From the NCBI GenBank assembly GCA_902500825.1, contig CABVRX010000002.1, positions 1 through 64,000 of the forward strand: 64,000 bases of DNA, given 5' to 3'. Shown piece after piece: positions 16,665-24,385 of this stretch (within the stretch, counting starts at the first letter, position 1; each line of letters starts with the position of its first letter). A program made the position numbers and the translations under genes. The stretch is from an uncultured Nitrospira sp. GTDB lineage: Bacteria > Nitrospirota > Nitrospiria > Nitrospirales > Nitrospiraceae. The notes under the pieces are model-generated. The model did no database searches and was not told the origin of the DNA. It worked only from the letters and a program-made list of their open reading frames with translations.

Positions 16665-16984
16665 ATCCATCGAGTCTCGTGGATTCCCTTCCTGTCATCG
16701 CACGGGACAGTGAGCGCGGGGCGCTCCTGACCGTCTATGTCCAACCAAGGTCTTCACGTACTGAGTGTGTCGGAATTCATGGCGATGCCGTAAAGATCCG
16801 CCTGGCAGCGCGTCCGATTGACGGTGCCGCCAACGACGAACTGATTCGCTTCGTCGCCGAGCGATGTGCTGTGCCGCGCGCGAATGTGCAACTTCATGCT
16901 GGCGCGACGGGGCGGCGTAAGCGCCTGTCCGTGAGGGGGGTCACGGCTGAGTCGCTGGTGGCGCGACTGATGCCAGAGGGCTAG
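16661..16984 (+). CDS. DUF167 (YggU-like) family protein
   Basis: A protein of up to 107 residues. [41 protein letters not shown] and [10 protein letters not shown] are the defining conserved blocks of the small DUF167/YggU family, whose biochemical role is unsettled. The likely start is the TTG overlapping the stop of the AAA+ gene, or the in-frame GTG at 16679; no ATG is available. Translational coupling to the ATPase gene looks likely. Confidence 0.8.
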   Translation: MNPSSLVDSLPVIARDSERGALLTVYVQPRSSRTECVGIHGDAVKIRLAARPIDGAANDELIRFVAERCAVPRANVQLHAGATGRRKRLSVRGVTAESLVARLMPEG

Positions 16985-17001
16985 AAAGGAGTGGTGTGGG
17001 T

Positions 17002-17442
17002 ATGATGAAGAAAATGAGTATCGTCATCGTGGTGTTGATGGTCGGCGCATGTTCCAGCGCGCGTCCGGTTCTGTATCCCAATGCACATTTGGAATTAGTC
17101 GGGAAGGAAGGCGCAGAGCAAGATATCGAGGCATGTAAGCAGTCAGCAAAATCGGCTGGCGCGGAGGAAAGCAGCGGCAGCGGCAAGGTAGGGCGTGTCG
17201 CAACGGGTACGGCTGTTGGCGCCGGGGCGGGTGCTGCCAGTGGGGCTCTGGGTGGACTGATTTCCGGCGCATCAGCCGGCCTGGGGTCGATGGTCGGGGC
17301 GGCAAGCGGAGTGGTCTGGGGCCTTCTGACTGGACTCTTTTACGCTGTTGTCGGCCCGTCGAGCCAGCCCAACCAGGCGTACACGAATTTCGTCGACCGC
17401 TGCTTGCAAGAGAAGGGATATGAAGTGACAGGCTGGCAGTGA
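17002..17442 (+). CDS. Glycine-zipper lipoprotein, copy 1
   Basis: A 146-residue predicted lipoprotein. The signal MKKMSIVIVVLMVGACSS has a lipobox ending in Cys. The middle is a Gly/Ala-rich zipper (TAVGAGAGAASGALGGLISG and beyond), typical of membrane-interacting glycine-zipper proteins. The C-terminus YTNFVDRCLQEKGYEVTGWQ is shared with the paralogue at 17869-18303. AAGGAG at 16986-16991 fits ATG 17002; GTG 16996 and ATG 17005 are alternatives. Likely an envelope protein; exact role unknown. Confidence 0.75.
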   Translation: MMKKMSIVIVVLMVGACSSARPVLYPNAHLELVGKEGAEQDIEACKQSAKSAGAEESSGSGKVGRVATGTAVGAGAGAASGALGGLISGASAGLGSMVGAASGVVWGLLTGLFYAVVGPSSQPNQAYTNFVDRCLQEKGYEVTGWQ

Positions 17443-17451
17443 GAGTGGAGG

Positions 17452-17566
17452 CTGTGTGCGGGAGGAGTTCCTGTGCTCGCGCATCGCGCATACGAGACCC
17501 AACCTGAGTAAAAGTTAAGGGCGGTGCTCGATGCATGCGCGCAGAAGGAACTCCTCCCGCACACAG
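17452..17566. repeat. Perfect 21-bp inverted repeat between the two lipoprotein genes
   Basis: The left arm at 17452-17472 begins CTGTGTGCGGGAGGAG and its exact complement is at 17546-17566. The loop is 73 bases. It begins 10 bases after the stop of lipoprotein copy 1. It may form a terminator or protective structure, or be the remnant of a mobile repeat. Confidence 0.65.
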
Positions 17567-17868
17567 CCATAGGGCGGAGGTAAAAGAGTGAAGAAGGGAA
17601 ACCGTCCTTATCGGATGCGCGCAATGGAAACGACCTCGATGCCCAATCTGAGTGGTGAATAGAGGAATGTGTTCGGACAATGCGCGCAGTAGAGTACCCA
17701 CCCATCTGCTCTGAGAGAAAAGGTGAGAAGAGCGGGAGAGAGTAGGGGAAGAGAGACTGAGGCAAGTGAACCAAATCGCTAATGATGTGCACAATTGAAA
17801 AGATCTCGACATTTACTCCAAAGGGTGAGAAGTGAAGAAAAACAAAGAAAGCACCCTAGGAGACTTCT
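17567..17868. other. Gene-free stretch with short degenerate repeats
   Basis: About 300 bases of purine-rich DNA without a credible ORF. The word TGCGCGCA occurs here and in the inverted-repeat loop (near 17535, 17627 and 17677). Two segments with CCCAA-CCTGAGT and CCCAATCTGAGT wording suggest a diverged tandem unit of about 100-150 bases. No promoter is obvious. The AGGAG at 17858-17862 serves the next gene. Confidence 0.4.
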
Positions 17869-18303
17869 TTGGCCAATCGACTATGGCATGGTTGTGTTGT
17901 GTGCGCACTGCTCCTAAGTCTTACTGCCTGTTCGGGACCACAGCCGATCTTACGGTCGAATAAACAGCTCCACTTGTCTGGCAAGCAGTTGGCTCAACAG
18001 GAGATTGAATCCTGTCAGAAGCAAGTTGAAAAGACAGGATTGCGGCATGGGGCCAATCAAAGCACAAACGCTGCAACCGGTGCGGTGCTCGGTCTAACGC
18101 TTGGCGGCGCGGTCGGCGCGTCGGCGGGAGTAGTCGGGGGATTGCCAGGAGTGGCGATCGGAGCCGCCGTCGGTAGCGGGCTTGGGTTGGTTGTTGGAGC
18201 ACTTGGCGGAACATTCAAGCCGCTGGAACCGGAACTGCCCTATGCCGATGCCGTCACGAGCTGTCTAAAGGAAAAGGGCTATGAGGTCAGAGGTTGGGAA
18301 TAG
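17869..18303 (+). CDS. Glycine-zipper lipoprotein, copy 2
   Basis: A 144-residue paralogue of the gene at 17002. Signal and lipobox: VCALLLSLTACSG. A Gly-rich zipper (GAVLGLTLGGAVGASAGVVG onward) follows a polar region with QQEIESCQKQVEK, and the C-terminus is CLKEKGYEVRGWE. Both copies share the order lipobox, LxLxGK-Q-EIE-C, zipper and EKGYEV-GW. Translation starts at TTG 17869, with AGGAG seven bases upstream and no ATG nearby. The duplication left about 420 bp of repeat-containing DNA between the copies. Confidence 0.75.
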   Translation: MANRLWHGCVVCALLLSLTACSGPQPILRSNKQLHLSGKQLAQQEIESCQKQVEKTGLRHGANQSTNAATGAVLGLTLGGAVGASAGVVGGLPGVAIGAAVGSGLGLVVGALGGTFKPLEPELPYADAVTSCLKEKGYEVRGWE

Positions 18304-18431
18304 CGTCGATGGGTGATAGATATGGAAAAGCCTACACCGTCACTACCCTACCGGCACAATCGATAGTTTTCTAGACGAGTCTCTGCCGGTTCTGTTCCGT
18401 ATCTACTTCTCTCCGTGGGATTTCTCCCTGG

Positions 18432-18474
18432 TTGACAATTCACGTAGGAAACTTATAAAACTATATAAGTTTCC
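18432..18474 (+). promoter_or_regulatory. TetR-gene promoter with overlapping palindromic operator
   Basis: TTGACA at 18432-18437 and TATAAA at 18454-18459 are spaced 16 bases. A perfect inverted repeat, GGAAACTTATA (18447-18457) and TATAAGTTTCC (18464-18474) with a six-base spacer, covers the -10 box. It lies 18 bases before the TetR start, so autorepression by the TetR product is the natural reading. Confidence 0.7.
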
Positions 18475-18492
18475 ATGGTACTCATGTGAGTC

Positions 18493-19113
18493 ATGCCCAT
18501 GAAGATGCCAATAGACAAGACCCTCTCTAATCGTCCCTCGGCCAACAGGGTTATCAGCGCGGCCAGGAAACAGTTCTTCGCCCACGGATTCAGAACGGTC
18601 CGCATGGATGATATCGCCGCTGAACTTGGGATGAGCAAGAAAACCTTGTATGCGCATTTCCCCAGCAAGACGGCGCTCGTCCAAACAATCATGCAGGAGA
18701 AGTTCTCGGAAGTCGAAGCGGACCTCTCTCGTTTAGAATCCACTGATGAGCAGAACGTCGAGACGGCGCTCCGTAACATGCTGGATTGCGTGCAGCGACA
18801 CACAGCTGAAATCCAACCACCATTTGTGAGGGACATCGGCCGCGAGCTTCCTGAGCTGTTTCAGGTTATCGAACAGCGCCGACGAGACTTGATCCGCCGG
18901 CATTTCGGCGAACTATTCAAAAAAGGGCAGAGGACTGGGCTCATCAGAAACGATATTCCAGTTCATCTCATCATTGAGATCCTGCTTGGGGCCGTCCAGA
19001 CGATCATGAATCCTCCCAAGTTGGCGGAACTCGGTTTGACGGTGGAAGCCGGATACTCGTCGATCATTAGAATTGTCCTTGAAGGGGCGCTACACAATCA
19101 GCGCAATCGGTGA
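18493..19113 (+). CDS. TetR/AcrR-family transcriptional regulator
   Basis: A 206-residue TetR regulator. The N-terminal helix-turn-helix is clear at about residues 20-60 (AARKQFFAHGFRTVRMDDIA, then AELGMSKKTLYAHFPSK). The rest is a helical ligand-binding domain. It is the first gene of an operon with a membrane-fusion protein, ABC ATPase and permease, and its own promoter is covered by a palindrome, so it probably represses the exporter until a ligand binds. Starts at 18493 and 18499 are both possible; no strong ribosome-binding site is visible. Confidence 0.85.
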   Translation: MPMKMPIDKTLSNRPSANRVISAARKQFFAHGFRTVRMDDIAAELGMSKKTLYAHFPSKTALVQTIMQEKFSEVEADLSRLESTDEQNVETALRNMLDCVQRHTAEIQPPFVRDIGRELPELFQVIEQRRRDLIRRHFGELFKKGQRTGLIRNDIPVHLIIEILLGAVQTIMNPPKLAELGLTVEAGYSSIIRIVLEGALHNQRNR

Positions 19114-19117
19114 ACCG

Positions 19118-20107
19118 ATGAGTAGAGGTTGTACAGAAACCACACGGTGGCTGATGCCGGCATGTTTTCTGGTGATGATCTTGGTCCAGTCGGGCTGCGA
19201 ACAACCTCCGTCAAATCAAGTCCAGGGCTACGTGGAAGGAGAGTACGTCTATGTGGCCGCGCCCTATGCCGGCGCTCTTGCATCCTTGTCGGTACGGCGT
19301 GGGAAACAGGTCAGTGAGGGTGATCCCCTCTTCGCACTGGACCAGGTCTCGGAGAAAGCCGCCCGCGACGAAGCGGAGAAGAAACTCGGTCAGGCACTGG
19401 CCAACTTCGAGGATGCCAAGAAGGGGAAACGTCCCTCTGAGATCGAATCACTCAAGGCGCAACTGAAATACGCGCAGGCAGCGCTGCGTCTTTCAATGCA
19501 AGACGTCGCGCGACAGGAAGGGCTTCAGTCTATGCCCGGTGCCGCAGTGGAAATGGAAATTGATCGCGCTCGTGCGACGCGGGACCAGAATCAACAGCGA
19601 GTGGCGCAACTGAAAGCTGATCTGCACACGGCGTTGTTAGGGGCTCGTGCGGATCAAGTTGCGGCAGCCGACGCAGAGGTTCGTGCAAGGGAAGCGGCGT
19701 TGGCCAAAGCAGAATGGGCTCTCGCGCAGAAACGACAAGCGGCGCCGAAGGCAGGGCTTGTCTTCGACACCCTATACCGTGAAGGAGAATGGGTCGAGGC
19801 CGGACGCCCCGTGATTGTCTTGTTGCCGCCCGATCACATCAAAGTGCGCACGTTTGTATCTGAGACAAAGGTTGGCAGCATCAAAGTCGGTGATGTAGTT
19901 CAGATTACGGTGGATGGCGTGCAGGGCGCGATTCAGGGGAAAGTGAGCTACATTTCACCGCGGGCGGAATATACCCCACCGATCATCTACAGCCAGGAGA
20001 ACCGTAAGAAGCTGGTCTTCTTGGTTGAAGCGCTCTTCGATCAGGATGCTGCACGCAATCTGCATCCCGGTCAGCCGGTGGATGTGCGGTTCAACGGTGC
20101 TTCATGA
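19118..20107 (+). CDS. HlyD-type membrane-fusion (periplasmic adaptor) lipoprotein
   Basis: A 329-residue adaptor of the YbhG/HlyD_D23 kind. The signal ends in a lipobox (ILVQSGC). A split lipoyl-like domain starts with VYVAAPYAGALASLSVRRGK, followed by a long alpha-hairpin rich in Ala/Glu/Lys (EKKLGQALANFEDAKKGKRP onward) and a beta-barrel region (VRTFVSETKVGSIKVGD). It connects the inner-membrane ABC transporter to the outer membrane. Start is ATG 19118, four bases after the TetR stop. The stop overlaps the ATPase ATG by four bases. Confidence 0.85.
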   Translation: MSRGCTETTRWLMPACFLVMILVQSGCEQPPSNQVQGYVEGEYVYVAAPYAGALASLSVRRGKQVSEGDPLFALDQVSEKAARDEAEKKLGQALANFEDAKKGKRPSEIESLKAQLKYAQAALRLSMQDVARQEGLQSMPGAAVEMEIDRARATRDQNQQRVAQLKADLHTALLGARADQVAAADAEVRAREAALAKAEWALAQKRQAAPKAGLVFDTLYREGEWVEAGRPVIVLLPPDHIKVRTFVSETKVGSIKVGDVVQITVDGVQGAIQGKVSYISPRAEYTPPIIYSQENRKKLVFLVEALFDQDAARNLHPGQPVDVRFNGAS

Positions 20108-21045
20108 CTGCTGATAACACCGGACAAGAATTGGCCATTGACGTACACGGCATGACGAAACGGTTTGGGTCACGGACCGTGGTCGACCACATCGGGCTGC
20201 AGATACGTCGTGGCGAGATTTACGGCTTTCTCGGGCCGAATGGCAGCGGCAAGACCACGTTTATCCGCATGCTGTGTGGTCTCTTGCGCCCGGATGAAGG
20301 CAGCGGTACTTGTCTTGGCTACGACGTCATCACCGAAAGCGAAGCCATCAAAGCTGCGGTAGGCTATATGACCCAGCGATTTAGCTTCTATGAAGACCTG
20401 AGCATCGCCGAAAATCTCGATTTCGTCGCCCGGATGTTTGGGGTCGATCATCGTCGCCAGGCCGTTGAGCAGAGCCTTGAACGGTTGGGCCTGGCCGGTC
20501 GACGAGAGCAGTTGGCTGGTCAGTTATCGGGAGGATGGAAGCAGCGACTTGCTTTAGCAGCCTGTCTGATCCATCGACCACAGTTATTGCTCTTGGATGA
20601 GCCGACGGCCGGTGTCGATCCGAAAGCGCGCAGAGAATTTTGGGAACAGATTCATGGATTGGCCGCCGAAGGCCTTACCTTCTTGATCACCACCCACTAT
20701 ATGGATGAAGCCGAGCGCTGCCATCGCCTTGCCTATATCGCCTATGGGAAGTTACTCACCTATGGAACTGTCGCCGATGTCATCACCCAGGCGCAGCTCA
20801 CCACCTGGTCCGTCAGTGGACCGGATCTCCAGCAATTGGCGGAAGTCTTGCGTCGGCAACCCGGCGTGCAACAAGCCGTCGCGTTTGGCGACCGGTTGCA
20901 TGTGAGCGGAGGCGATTCTGTCGCACTCGAAACAACGGTTTCGGCGTTTCGCACTGCACCGTATGAATGGCAGCGCGTGCACACGAGTCTCGAAGACGTG
21001 TTCATCCATCTCATGTATCGATCCTCAAATGAGGTTACAGCATGA
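20104..21045 (+). CDS. ABC transporter ATP-binding protein
   Basis: A 313-residue nucleotide-binding subunit. Walker A GPNGSGKTT is at residues 44-52, Q-loop YMTQRFSFYEDL, signature LSGGWKQR, Walker B LLLLDEPTAGVD and H-loop ITTHYMDEAERC. It is of the ABC-2 (drug/lipid export) type. Unlike E. coli YbhF, which has two ATPase domains, this has one. ATGA overlaps on both sides couple it to the adaptor and permease. Confidence 0.9.
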   Translation: MTADNTGQELAIDVHGMTKRFGSRTVVDHIGLQIRRGEIYGFLGPNGSGKTTFIRMLCGLLRPDEGSGTCLGYDVITESEAIKAAVGYMTQRFSFYEDLSIAENLDFVARMFGVDHRRQAVEQSLERLGLAGRREQLAGQLSGGWKQRLALAACLIHRPQLLLLDEPTAGVDPKARREFWEQIHGLAAEGLTFLITTHYMDEAERCHRLAYIAYGKLLTYGTVADVITQAQLTTWSVSGPDLQQLAEVLRRQPGVQQAVAFGDRLHVSGGDSVALETTVSAFRTAPYEWQRVHTSLEDVFIHLMYRSSNEVTA

Positions 21046-22184
21046 GCCTGCGATGGACATTCTCTCCCTCCCGCTTCTGGGCCATCGTCGTCAAGGAGTT
21101 CATTCAGATGCGCCGGGACCGGGTGACGTTCGGGATGATGATCGGCATTCCGTTGATCCAACTCATTCTCTTCGGCTTTGCCATCAATGCGGACCCGAAG
21201 CACTTGCCGACGGTGGTTCTTCTCGCCGATTACGGTCCTCACGGACGAACCGTCCTCCAGGCGATACGGAACAGCGACTACTTCGAATTCACCCGGCAGG
21301 TGACGAGCGAGCGAGAGGCAGAGGAAGTGCTTGCGCGGGGCGACGTGCAATTCGTGATCAACATTCCGTACAACTTTTCACGTGACGTCGTCCGTGGTGA
21401 CCGACCTGCCATCCTTGTCGAGGCAGATGCAACAGATCCGGCGGCAACCAGCAATGCTATCGGCTCTCTGCGGGTGTTGGCGGCGACGGCGCTCCGTCAC
21501 GATCTCACCGGGCCTCTGGCTTTTCTCTCCCGAGACGATGATCCCATCGAACTGCGAATTCACGCGCGATACAACCCTGAGGCCATCACACAATACAACA
21601 TCGTGCCTGGCTTGATGGGGGTGGTGCTCACGATGACGATGGTGATGATCACAGGCTTGGCGATTACACGCGAGCGCGAACGCGGCACCATGGAAAATTT
21701 GCTCTCGATGCCGACGCGGCCCGTCGAGGTCATGATCGGCAAGGTGCTGCCCTATATTCTTGTGGGGTACGTCCAAGTGGTGCTCATTCTCCTGGCGTCG
21801 CATCTGCTTTTTAAGGTGCCTGTGTACGGCAACGTCGCAATGCTGTTTCTCGCCGCATTGGTCTTCATTACAGCTAACCTGGCGATGGGAATCACTTTTT
21901 CTACCATGGCACAGAACCAGTTGCAGGCCGTGCAACTGTCATTCTTTTTCTTTCTGCCGTCGCTCTTGCTTTCGGGGTTCATGTTCCCGTTCCGCGGTAT
22001 GCCTCAGTGGGCGCAAACGATCGGTGAGGTGCTGCCGCTTACTCACTTTCTTAGAATCGTGCGCGGCATCATGCTCAAAGGAAATGGGCTGGAAGAGATT
22101 GTGCTTCAGTTGTGGCAGATCGCTCTCTTTGCTATCGTCGCCCTGGCAATCGGCGTGAAACGATACCGCCAGACTTTGGACTAG
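21042..22184 (+). CDS. ABC-2 type transporter permease
   Basis: A 380-residue membrane subunit of the YhhJ/YbhS/YbhR kind. An N-terminal helix (MMIGIPLIQLILFGFAINAD) is followed by a large periplasmic domain and five C-terminal helices including IVPGLMGVVLTMTMVMITGL and FFFFLPSLLLSGFMFPFRG, ending at a conserved cytoplasmic VKRYRQTLD. Such systems often have two permeases; here the second is absent and the DNA turns into a lower-GC methyltransferase gene 55 bases later. One permease could homodimerise. Confidence 0.9.
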   Translation: MSLRWTFSPSRFWAIVVKEFIQMRRDRVTFGMMIGIPLIQLILFGFAINADPKHLPTVVLLADYGPHGRTVLQAIRNSDYFEFTRQVTSEREAEEVLARGDVQFVINIPYNFSRDVVRGDRPAILVEADATDPAATSNAIGSLRVLAATALRHDLTGPLAFLSRDDDPIELRIHARYNPEAITQYNIVPGLMGVVLTMTMVMITGLAITRERERGTMENLLSMPTRPVEVMIGKVLPYILVGYVQVVLILLASHLLFKVPVYGNVAMLFLAALVFITANLAMGITFSTMAQNQLQAVQLSFFFFLPSLLLSGFMFPFRGMPQWAQTIGEVLPLTHFLRIVRGIMLKGNGLEEIVLQLWQIALFAIVALAIGVKRYRQTLD

Positions 22185-22209
22185 GGACCATGGAACGATT
22201 CTGTTGATA

Positions 22210-22227
22210 AAGACGTCTAGACGTCTT
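22210..22227. promoter_or_regulatory. Perfect 18-bp palindrome ahead of the methyltransferase gene
   Basis: AAGACGTCTAGACGTCTT is fully self-complementary and contains GACGTC twice. It ends 12 bases before the ATG at 22240, so it would lie in the 5' leader and could be an operator or a self-methylated control site. Confidence 0.5.
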
Positions 22228-22239
22228 ATTCTCCGCCGC

Positions 22240-23406
22240 ATGCACAAACTAACCCTACAACAGAAGCGGCGTCCTGGAGAGGTTCGGGACGCCATTTTGT
22301 CGGTTCTCTCAGCAATGCCAGGTGGCGCGTCCCTCCAAATGATTGAGCAGCATGTTGCTGGTCTCATAGGAGATGGAGCGCGATCAAGCGTCCGGTCTTA
22401 TCTAAGGTTAAATACGCCATCGGTCTTTGTGCGAACTGCGAGGGGGCAGTATGGATTGAAGATTGCCTCGCAATCACGAGCAGATAGGATTGCTGAGAGT
22501 TGTCCTGAGTACCATCGGAGATTTTCCTTTGGAAACGCCGAGATTTTCGAGGCTGACTGCCTAAATTGGTTACGCCAATGGCCGCCCAATACAATTCATG
22601 GCGTTGTCACTGATCCGCCATATGGGTTATTTGAATATACTGCGGAACAGCAGAAAAAGTTGAGGAATGGTAAGGGCGGTGTTTGGCGTATACCTCCCTC
22701 TTTCGATGGAGTTCAACGGTCGCCTCTTCCTAGATTCACTATTCTTTCGCCTCAGGACCTACGTGCTCTAGAGCTTTTCTTTTTTGAGTGGGCGCAGGCA
22801 CTCATCCCAGCATTGGTTCCCGGTGCTAACGTTATTGTCGCTACGAATCCCTTGCTCTCGTATTTGGTGTCAGGTGCTTTGGTGAAGGCCGGTCTCGAAA
22901 GACGCGGAGAACTCGTACGTCTTGTCATGACGATGAGAGGAGGGGATAGGCCCAAAGCGGCACATGAAGAATTTCCTGATGTCAGTGTCATGCCACGTTC
23001 CATGTGGGAGCCGTGGCTGATATTTCGCAAACCATTAGAGGGAAGAGTGCAGGATAATCTGAGAAAGTGGGGAGCTGGGGGATTTAGGAGGCCATCTCCG
23101 GATAAGCCTTTCGGTGACGTTATTGTATCCTCGCCGACGCACAAATCAGAAAGGCAACTTGCACCTCATCCAAGCCTGAAACCTCAGCAATTTTTACGGA
23201 CGTTGGTAAGGGGAGTTCTTCCGCTTGGGCGTGGGATCGTGCTTGATCCATTCTGTGGAACTGGCTCGACTCTTGCTGCTGCTGAAGCAGTGGGATATTC
23301 GAGTATCGGGATCGAAAAAGATCTACACTATTTTGAGATTGCGAAAGAAGCTCTGCCGCGACTGGCGCAACATAAAAATGGCAACCTTTACTCAGTGACC
23401 ATATAG
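22240..23406 (+). CDS. Amino-DNA methyltransferase of a restriction-modification pair (beta class)
   Basis: A 388-residue methyltransferase that modifies adenine N6 or cytosine N4 in DNA. Motif IV, DPPY, is at about residues 125-128. The SAM-binding motif DPFCGTGSTLAAAEAVGYSS comes near the C-terminus; the order IV then I marks the beta group. The first 80 residues look like a winged-helix domain (VRDAILSVLSAMPGGASLQM, then SSVRSYLRLN). ATG 22240 is chosen so the palindrome stays outside the gene; TTG 22204 would put it inside. The A/T-rich codon use differs from its neighbours, a sign of transfer. It converges on a broken nuclease gene, overlapping its end by 19 bases. Confidence 0.85.
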   Translation: MHKLTLQQKRRPGEVRDAILSVLSAMPGGASLQMIEQHVAGLIGDGARSSVRSYLRLNTPSVFVRTARGQYGLKIASQSRADRIAESCPEYHRRFSFGNAEIFEADCLNWLRQWPPNTIHGVVTDPPYGLFEYTAEQQKKLRNGKGGVWRIPPSFDGVQRSPLPRFTILSPQDLRALELFFFEWAQALIPALVPGANVIVATNPLLSYLVSGALVKAGLERRGELVRLVMTMRGGDRPKAAHEEFPDVSVMPRSMWEPWLIFRKPLEGRVQDNLRKWGAGGFRRPSPDKPFGDVIVSSPTHKSERQLAPHPSLKPQQFLRTLVRGVLPLGRGIVLDPFCGTGSTLAAAEAVGYSSIGIEKDLHYFEIAKEALPRLAQHKNGNLYSVTI

Positions 23407-23995
23407 ATCCAGTTCTTTCGAAGTTTTTCTATGCCGGATTTATGAAGTGTCGCAGTGCGAGTTCCTAATTCACCTCTTGCGTTCTTGCGAAAATCATCCA
23501 GTGTCACCTTTCCAAGATAAACCTCGCTGAAAGTCATTGGTGCCCGGTCCTTTGCCGGTTCAGTCAAGCAGTCAACTTCGTACACAAAGACGTACATCCA
23601 TTGGTTGCGAGCTCCATGGGTATCTACCGCGCCGCCTGACTTCCTTGTGGTTTTTATTTCTACCCCTTGTTCTCCGGCTTTGACTCTATTGCCGGATAGA
23701 CTCCGTTGACGATTAAATCAGGATGGCCATTGTGGTAGCAATTTACCGTCAGGCTCCGCGAGTGTTTTGATAAGCTCGCAGTCAGCATGTCTGAGAGAAG
23801 GCCAGACATGATGGCGGGGCGCAATATGTCATCCAGCCGGAGGAGTCCACGCCGGATGATCCCCTTGTTGATATCGTAAAAGAAATCGTAAATATCCTGC
23901 ATTGCCATCTCGAAATCCTTTAATCGCAGGGCATATGGCAGGGTTGCATCGGAGTTGAAACGATCTTGTCTAACGGTATTCCGAGTCACCGGCAT
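23388..23995 (-). pseudogene. Type II restriction endonuclease, PD-(D/E)XK-like, frameshifted
   Basis: Two frames together give one protein of about 202 residues. The first (23995 down to about 23675) begins MPVTRNTVRQDRF and contains CYHNGHPDLIVNGVYP. It then hits a stop, while the next frame continues in register with GEQGVEIKTTRKSGG, then TRTATLHKSGIEKLRKNWIY, to the end. The pair HPD ... 19 residues ... EIK is the catalytic signature of PD-(D/E)XK nucleases. One extra base near 23675-23683 would restore the reading frame. Convergent overlap with the methyltransferase gene supports a restriction-modification pair. It is either inactive by mutation or the victim of a sequence error. Confidence 0.7.
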
Positions 23996-24385
23996 GTCAA
24001 ACTCTCATATGTGTTACCTGAGCCGGCGAGAGTCTAGATAGCGGCTCGATGCAAGTCAACCGGAGTGAACATCCGTCAGAGAGCCAATTCTGAAACTCTA
24101 GCGCATTATTCACGAACGCTTCTGCAGTAATCGCGGATTCGCCGCCACCACAAGCCAGGACGCGATCCAGGAGCGTCCAGGCAGACGCACTCGTCGCTCG
24201 GTCGCCGGGCTAATTTTACGTAGGATTTATGGTGAAGATTTCTTCACGATCTCATCATGGATCATTCATATTCGAACGATATACTTCTTACAGATCAAAG
24301 GAGATGAAGGCCAATGACGACGATGTTCTTAGCGCGCTCACCGACCGTTGGTTTTGGAGTGTTGGATAGAAAGAGGAGATTCGCC
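23996..24385. other. Gene-free stretch upstream of the Slp-like lipoprotein
   Basis: 390 bases, lower in GC than the neighbourhood, without a convincing gene. An ATG at 24314 with AAAGGAG upstream opens a frame that runs into the lipoprotein gene and would add 24 residues; I consider that a less likely start. A short palindrome at 24232-24247 is listed separately. Confidence 0.4.
24232..24247. promoter_or_regulatory. Short palindrome upstream of the Slp-like gene
   Basis: GTGAAGA-TT-TCTTCAC is a perfect inverted repeat about 70 bases before the first possible start. The related word ATGAAGA is repeated in the AT-rich stretch at 27.7 kb. It is a candidate operator. Confidence 0.35.
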
